The notes beneath the pieces are model-generated. The model was not told the origin of the DNA, did not search any database, and saw only the letters and a list, made by a program, of their open reading frames with translations. 38,512 bases of DNA from contig CAJJBU010000027.1 of NCBI GenBank assembly GCA_905182495.1, forward strand, positions 1 through 38,512. Direction: 5' to 3'. A program made the translations under genes and the position numbers. Source of the DNA: Flavobacteriales bacterium UBA952 (lineage in GTDB: Bacteria; Bacteroidota; Bacteroidia; Flavobacteriales_D; Crocinitomicaceae). Below, in pieces: positions 35,097-38,512 of the stretch; positions within the stretch are counted from its first letter, which is position 1, and each line of letters opens with the position of its first letter.

Positions 35097-35711
35097 CTAT
35101 GTCGAAAAGGACTCGTGGTTAGAGACAAGTGGCTGGACCTCTTTCACATCAAATGTAAAAAGATCATCCAATCCATTTATATGCTTTAACAATTTTTGTA
35201 AAATAACAACATCTTCAGCATTCTTAGAACGAATTAAAAAAGCATTCTGTTTGAACTTTTTTAAAACATATACTAATTCAGAAATTTCCTTCCTGATATT
35301 CTGAGCTACCATACCCACTGGATAAAGAAAAACATAAGCATCAGAAGATAATTTTGACTTAAATTGAACCTCTTCCCTTATAAAATTTGGATTTTGGTTT
35401 GTTTTTGCAAATACAAACGCCTGATAAAAGAGTTCTGAAGGATCACCAATCACTAAAACATTTTGCAGGTTTTTATTATGACTAATTATAATATTTAGCG
35501 CAAAAGACATTTCATCCAATACATAACCACCATTAAAATCTATAGAAACATTATTAAATAGAAATTGATGGGGTTCATCATCGATAAAAGCGTTTTTCTT
35601 TTTAAATATTAAGGTATGAACAGGTAGTTCTATTTTATCCTTTAGATTCTTATAAAACAGATGACCATGGTTTCCCAATAGCAATACAGAATCAAATGTA
35701 GATTTTTGCAT
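35097..35711 (-). CDS. Uncharacterised protein in the sigma-factor operon
   Basis: A 204-residue protein I do not recognise. No signal peptide or membrane segment. Several beta-alpha stretches are visible: SVLLLGNHGHLFYKNL, LQNVLVIGDPSELFYQAFVF, SDAYVFLYPVGMVAQNIRKE, and a QNAFLIRSKNAEDVVILQKL stretch near the C-terminus, suggesting an alpha/beta (Rossmann-like) fold. It is the first gene of the pair with the sigma factor, 4 bp upstream of it, so co-expression is near certain. Candidate roles include modulating the sigma factor, but that is only inference from position. Confidence 0.6.
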   Translation of the reverse strand: MQKSTFDSVLLLGNHGHLFYKNLKDKIELPVHTLIFKKKNAFIDDEPHQFLFNNVSIDFNGGYVLDEMSFALNIIISHNKNLQNVLVIGDPSELFYQAFVFAKTNQNPNFIREEVQFKSKLSSDAYVFLYPVGMVAQNIRKEISELVYVLKKFKQNAFLIRSKNAEDVVILQKLLKHINGLDDLFTFDVKEVQPLVSNHESFST

Positions 35712-35764
35712 AGGCGTTTTTTTAGTCTAACGTATTAAAAAGTAAAATATAACATTAAAAAGAT

Positions 35765-35781
35765 CTTTATTTCAAATAAAG
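35765..35781. promoter_or_regulatory. 17-bp inverted repeat between the sigma operon and porQ
   Basis: CTTTATTTCAAATAAAG is a perfect 8-bp inverted repeat around one central base, in the 103-bp divergent gap. It lies 34 bp before the porQ ATG and 54 bp before the reverse-strand start at 35711. Position and symmetry suit a dimeric-regulator operator acting on either side. AT-richness raises the chance of a coincidental match. Confidence 0.4.
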
Positions 35782-35814
35782 CAATTATTTTTAAGATACA
35801 TCGTTAAAGCCTAT

Positions 35815-36864
35815 ATGTTAAAGTCTCTGCTGTTTATTTTAGCACTCGGATTGTGGTCAAATTCCTTTTCGCAAAATCATTATTTTGGACTGAACAGTTT
35901 TCCGTTCTTAAATTCGATATTCTCAGCAAGAACAGCCGGTCTTGGAAGCGATCTCATTACTATTAGTGACGGAGACATTGGTCTATGCACCGTTAATCCA
36001 TCACTTTTATCTGAAAAACACATCCATGAAATTCAAATAAATCAAGGGCTTACGCCTGCCGGTGGCCAACTAGGCATGATTAGTTATGGGTTTAAATCAA
36101 AATATGGAATTCTTTCTCCCGTGCTTCGTTTCCAAAACTATGGTGGATTTCAAGGCACAGATGAATTAGGTAATGAGACCAATAAGTTTTCGGCAATTGA
36201 TTATACCATTGGAATGAATTTTGGGACGAGTATGGGCAAGGTTATTAATATAGGATTTGGACTTCATATAATTGGCTCACATTTGGAAGCATACTCCTCT
36301 TTGGGATTATGCGGGACTTTTGGCGCAAACTATAAGCATCCTACACAGGATTTATCCGCTTCATTTGTTGTAAAAAATATTGGCTATCAATTATTGTCAT
36401 ATAACAATTCAGAGCGATTGCCTTTACCCGCAGAGGTTCAAGCTGGAATTAGCTACAAACTTAAGCACGCTCCTTTTAGACTATCACTTTTAGGTCATCA
36501 TTTGAATTCTTGGAAAATACTTTATGAAGACCCTAGTGCACAACCCACTATTGACGGATTAACGGGCGACACCATTCCGATACCTCGACCAGGAATAGGC
36601 AAAACTCTAGCCAGTCACTTTTCTTATTCTCTTGAATTATTAGCCTCTAAGAACATTCAGTTTAGAACAGGCTTCGATTATTTAAGAAGAGAACAAATGA
36701 AATTACTCGACAGACCAGGGTTATCTGGATTTTCTTTTGGCATCGGATTGATTTTAAAGAAAATTAAAATTGACTATGGCGTATTAATTGTTTCAAAAGC
36801 AGGTCAAAACCATTACATTGGATTATCATCTAATATTGACAGTTGGAAAAAGAAACGGTTTTAG
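35815..36864 (+). CDS. porQ: Type IX secretion system protein PorQ
   Basis: A 349-residue outer-membrane-associated protein, signal peptide residues 1-19 (WSNSFSQ). The family pattern is clear: FLNSIFSARTAGLGSDLITI, GLCTVNPSLLSEK near the start, then repeated beta strands (YGFKSKYGILSPVLRFQNYG, FVVKNIGYQLL), and a C-terminal SFGIGLILKKIKIDYGVLIV, consistent with the barrel-like PorV/PorQ fold. PorQ supports type IX secretion of C-terminal-domain proteins in Bacteroidota. Length is standard. Divergent from the sigma-factor operon across a palindrome-containing gap. Convergent with 36961; no strong terminator between them. Confidence 0.88.
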   Translation: MLKSLLFILALGLWSNSFSQNHYFGLNSFPFLNSIFSARTAGLGSDLITISDGDIGLCTVNPSLLSEKHIHEIQINQGLTPAGGQLGMISYGFKSKYGILSPVLRFQNYGGFQGTDELGNETNKFSAIDYTIGMNFGTSMGKVINIGFGLHIIGSHLEAYSSLGLCGTFGANYKHPTQDLSASFVVKNIGYQLLSYNNSERLPLPAEVQAGISYKLKHAPFRLSLLGHHLNSWKILYEDPSAQPTIDGLTGDTIPIPRPGIGKTLASHFSYSLELLASKNIQFRTGFDYLRREQMKLLDRPGLSGFSFGIGLILKKIKIDYGVLIVSKAGQNHYIGLSSNIDSWKKKRF

Positions 36865-36960
36865 TCGAAGATCACCAAATATAACCTTCCGTCTATGAAA
36901 CACAGGAACGGCTAGATTGGTTAGAACCATGCTTCATATCCTTTATTAAAAGCTCGCTTT

Positions 36961-37662
36961 TTACAAATATATTCCTTCAAATTCTAATTTAAAAGGTTTC
37001 TTAATCGACTTTATAGTCAATAGCTTTTCGAGATAAAATTCTTTCCGTTCTATAGATTCTGGTTCATTATTTGAAAAATTCCCTTTCGTTATTTTTATTT
37101 TTCTCGTTAAGAAATTGACACTATAATCCGTTGTTTCTCCACTTGCTCTGTGTGCCTCACTTGAATCATAACCGATTAATGCAAACTCATTATTTTGAAA
37201 GCGGAATCGATACTTGTGATTCGACATAAACCAACTTCCAGCACTATGCCAAAATCTAAAATTAACATCCAAAATCCCTTTCTTACTAATATTAAAACCT
37301 TCAAATGGTTCATCCATTGTTGGAGAGTCTCGAAGAATGATAAAATATTCAGAAACTAATTGCTTTTTAAAACCTCCTGATTCAGTCCCAAAGTAAATAG
37401 CCAGCATTCTTGGGTTTAAATCAAGAGTATCGGTTCCAAGTCCATCATTTAATTCCGTATTATTTCTGTCAGTTTTTTGAATAGCAAAAATTAAATCAGA
37501 GATTCCGTCTTGATTTAAGTCTCCAATGGCAGAATCTAATAGCCTCCAATTATTAGGTATTATATCTACAAGATTTGTACCCATATTGGTCAATATTATA
37601 TCACTTTGCCCAAAACAGGTTAGCGTTAAAAAAATTATAAATATGGTTAGTGAATTCTTCAT
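36961..37662 (-). CDS. Secreted protein with FG-GAP/EF-hand-like repeat
   Basis: A 233-residue protein with a signal peptide (residues 1-18, LTCFGQ). A calcium-binding-type loop DLNQDGISDLIFA (D-x-N-x-D-G) near residue 50 resembles FG-GAP/VCBS or EF-hand-like repeats. The rest is beta-rich (YFGTESGGFKKQLVSEYFII, HKYRFRFQNNEFALIGYDSS), with no recognised catalytic motif. No T9SS C-terminal domain is obvious. Its ATG start is clean. It shares the strand with the downstream-placed outer-membrane gene at 37745 but has an 82-bp gap upstream containing an inverted repeat. Function unknown. Confidence 0.7.
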   Translation of the reverse strand: MKNSLTIFIIFLTLTCFGQSDIILTNMGTNLVDIIPNNWRLLDSAIGDLNQDGISDLIFAIQKTDRNNTELNDGLGTDTLDLNPRMLAIYFGTESGGFKKQLVSEYFIILRDSPTMDEPFEGFNISKKGILDVNFRFWHSAGSWFMSNHKYRFRFQNNEFALIGYDSSEAHRASGETTDYSVNFLTRKIKITKGNFSNNEPESIERKEFYLEKLLTIKSIKKPFKLEFEGIYL

Positions 37663-37703
37663 TTTTTTCAGCTTTATTAGAACGTTCTGACTAAACTATG
37701 TCT

Positions 37704-37722
37704 CAATGTAATTTATACATTG
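37704..37722. repeat. Small inverted repeat upstream of 37662 gene
   Basis: CAATGTA (37704-37710) and TACATTG (37716-37722) form a perfect 7-bp inverted repeat with a 5-base spacer, in the gap between two minus-strand genes. There is no following T run, so it is not a clear terminator. Could be an operator or chance. Confidence 0.3.
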
Positions 37723-37744
37723 CTGTAAGTCGTTATAATTTTAT

Positions 37745-38446
37745 TCAGGTGGAAATACCAATTGACAAAAAGTTCCGATTTAACGAAGCTGTTTTGCTAA
37801 CCCCTAAAAAACCATATTGAATATAAGGAAGTACAAATAAGGATAGTTTATCAGTATTCAAATAGTCAAGACCAAATCCAATATTTCCGGAAAAATTAAA
37901 TCTCCTAAACTCAGTACTGTTATCTTCTTCTGTATTTTTTTCTTTTGAGTCATCAGTAAAATATAGAATACTTGTTTTTGAATTGGATATGTTAATGATA
38001 CTACTTGTCCCAATCAATACAAAGAACTTATCTCCTAACATACGCTTATAATATAAAGGTATCTCTAGGTTGTGATGGTTGTAGACAAATCTGGCCTGAG
38101 TGGGAAGTGAAGGGTCAATAATGGGATTTCCAGTAATTGGGTCGATTCCTGAGAATAGATCTATCTGTTGGGTTCTATCTCCATTGTTTAGGTATCCCAT
38201 TCCGAATCCAAAAATGGAATTTTTATTCAATTTATATTCAACAAAAACGTTACTACTGAGTGATGGTTTCCATGTTTCTATACCTTGATATGCGGTTTCA
38301 ACATCACTAGGTGTACCACTGTCATTAGTAACAAGTCCTATAGAGAAATTAGGAAAGACGCCAAAACCCAATTGAAATTTATTTTCTTGTGCTTGACACG
38401 GAATCCATGAAAATAATGCAAGAAATATCGCTAGAGTTGTTTTAAT
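37745..38446 (-). CDS. Outer-membrane beta-barrel protein, start unusual
   Basis: Porin-like beta-barrel (PorT/OMP_b-brl_2-like), with barrel strands such as SSNVFVEYKLNKNSIFGFGM, RFVYNHHNLEIPLYYKRMLG, and LSLFVLPYIQYGFLG. No ATG fits. The frame from TTG 38371 (MGFGVFPNFS) would omit a signal peptide, yet the same frame is open upstream to 38454 and encodes FIKTTLAIFLALFSWIPCQA then QENKFQLGFGVF, an obvious signal peptide. I therefore extend the gene to ATT 38446. Either a rare ATT start is used or the true start was lost, for example one base missing in an A run at about 38455-38460. The upstream region is cut by the window. Confidence 0.65.
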   Translation of the reverse strand: MKTTLAIFLALFSWIPCQAQENKFQLGFGVFPNFSIGLVTNDSGTPSDVETAYQGIETWKPSLSSNVFVEYKLNKNSIFGFGMGYLNNGDRTQQIDLFSGIDPITGNPIIDPSLPTQARFVYNHHNLEIPLYYKRMLGDKFFVLIGTSSIINISNSKTSILYFTDDSKEKNTEEDNSTEFRRFNFSGNIGFGLDYLNTDKLSLFVLPYIQYGFLGVSKTASLNRNFLSIGIST

Positions 38447-38512
38447 AAATCGTCTGTTTTATTAATCTGATATAGGGGCAAAACGTAGTGCGATTATTTC
38501 TTGAGCTTAATA

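Noticed and set aside
36940..36962. Hairpin AAAAGCTCGCTTTT as a terminator between porQ and 36961
   Set aside because: Very short AT-rich stem with a tetraloop and no clear T run beyond it.

Overview
The window looks like Bacteroidota chromosome, probably Flavobacteriales or a close relative. Support comes from the low GC, promoters of the TTTG-N19-TAnnTTTG type, a PorQ type IX secretion protein, a TamL-type lipoprotein/Omp85 protein, GWxTD and START-like proteins, a glycine-lipid acyltransferase pair, and an S16 protein with an acidic tail. The family assignment is inference; no rRNA, tRNA, CRISPR array, prophage or insertion sequence was recognised.

Layout. 1-4403 (minus): tamL (split by a frameshift), an amidohydrolase lipoprotein, and the first 17 codons of an MBL-fold hydrolase. 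4433-12284 (plus): TrmH/SpoU rRNA methyltransferase, a DEAH helicase broken by a foreign piece of monomeric isocitrate dehydrogenase, then a tight run of GWxTD protein, GT2 glycosyltransferase and GH92 mannosidase (frameshifted). 12281-19570: FemAB/GNAT-like protein, a small Spy-like secreted protein, a GH3 lipoprotein, rpsP-rimM, a LolA-like protein, smpB, recR with a class-I amidotransferase, and a START-like protein. 19626-23436: LptF/LptG permease (frameshifted) and two glycosyltransferases. 23437-27106 (minus): ffh, an M50 membrane protease and a CarboxypepD-like secreted protein, preceded by an ECF sigma factor gene. 27237-34511 (plus): CPBP protease, PAP2 phosphatase, aminotransferase, DUF1801 protein, exonuclease/GIY-YIG fusion, PhnP-like MBL hydrolase and the glsA/glsB pair. 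34508-38512: an unusual sigma factor with an unknown partner, divergent from porQ across a 17-bp near-perfect palindrome, then two secreted or outer-membrane proteins.

The main theme is envelope biogenesis: outer-membrane assembly (TamL), LPS and lipoprotein transport (LptF/G, LolA), glycan building and trimming (three glycosyltransferases, GH92, GH3), membrane lipids (gls, PAP2), membrane targeting and proteolysis (Ffh, M50, CPBP) and type IX secretion (PorQ). The rest is mostly core housekeeping.

The most unusual observation is at 6367-6500. About 134 bp encode the [10 protein letters not shown] signature of monomeric isocitrate dehydrogenase, and they sit exactly where about 45-50 codons of the helicase C-terminal region should be. 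The helicase resumes afterwards in its original frame. Three further genes (tamL, GH92, LptF/G) each carry a frame break compatible with a single-base indel. The breaks may be real decay or sequencing/assembly error; the sequence alone does not decide.
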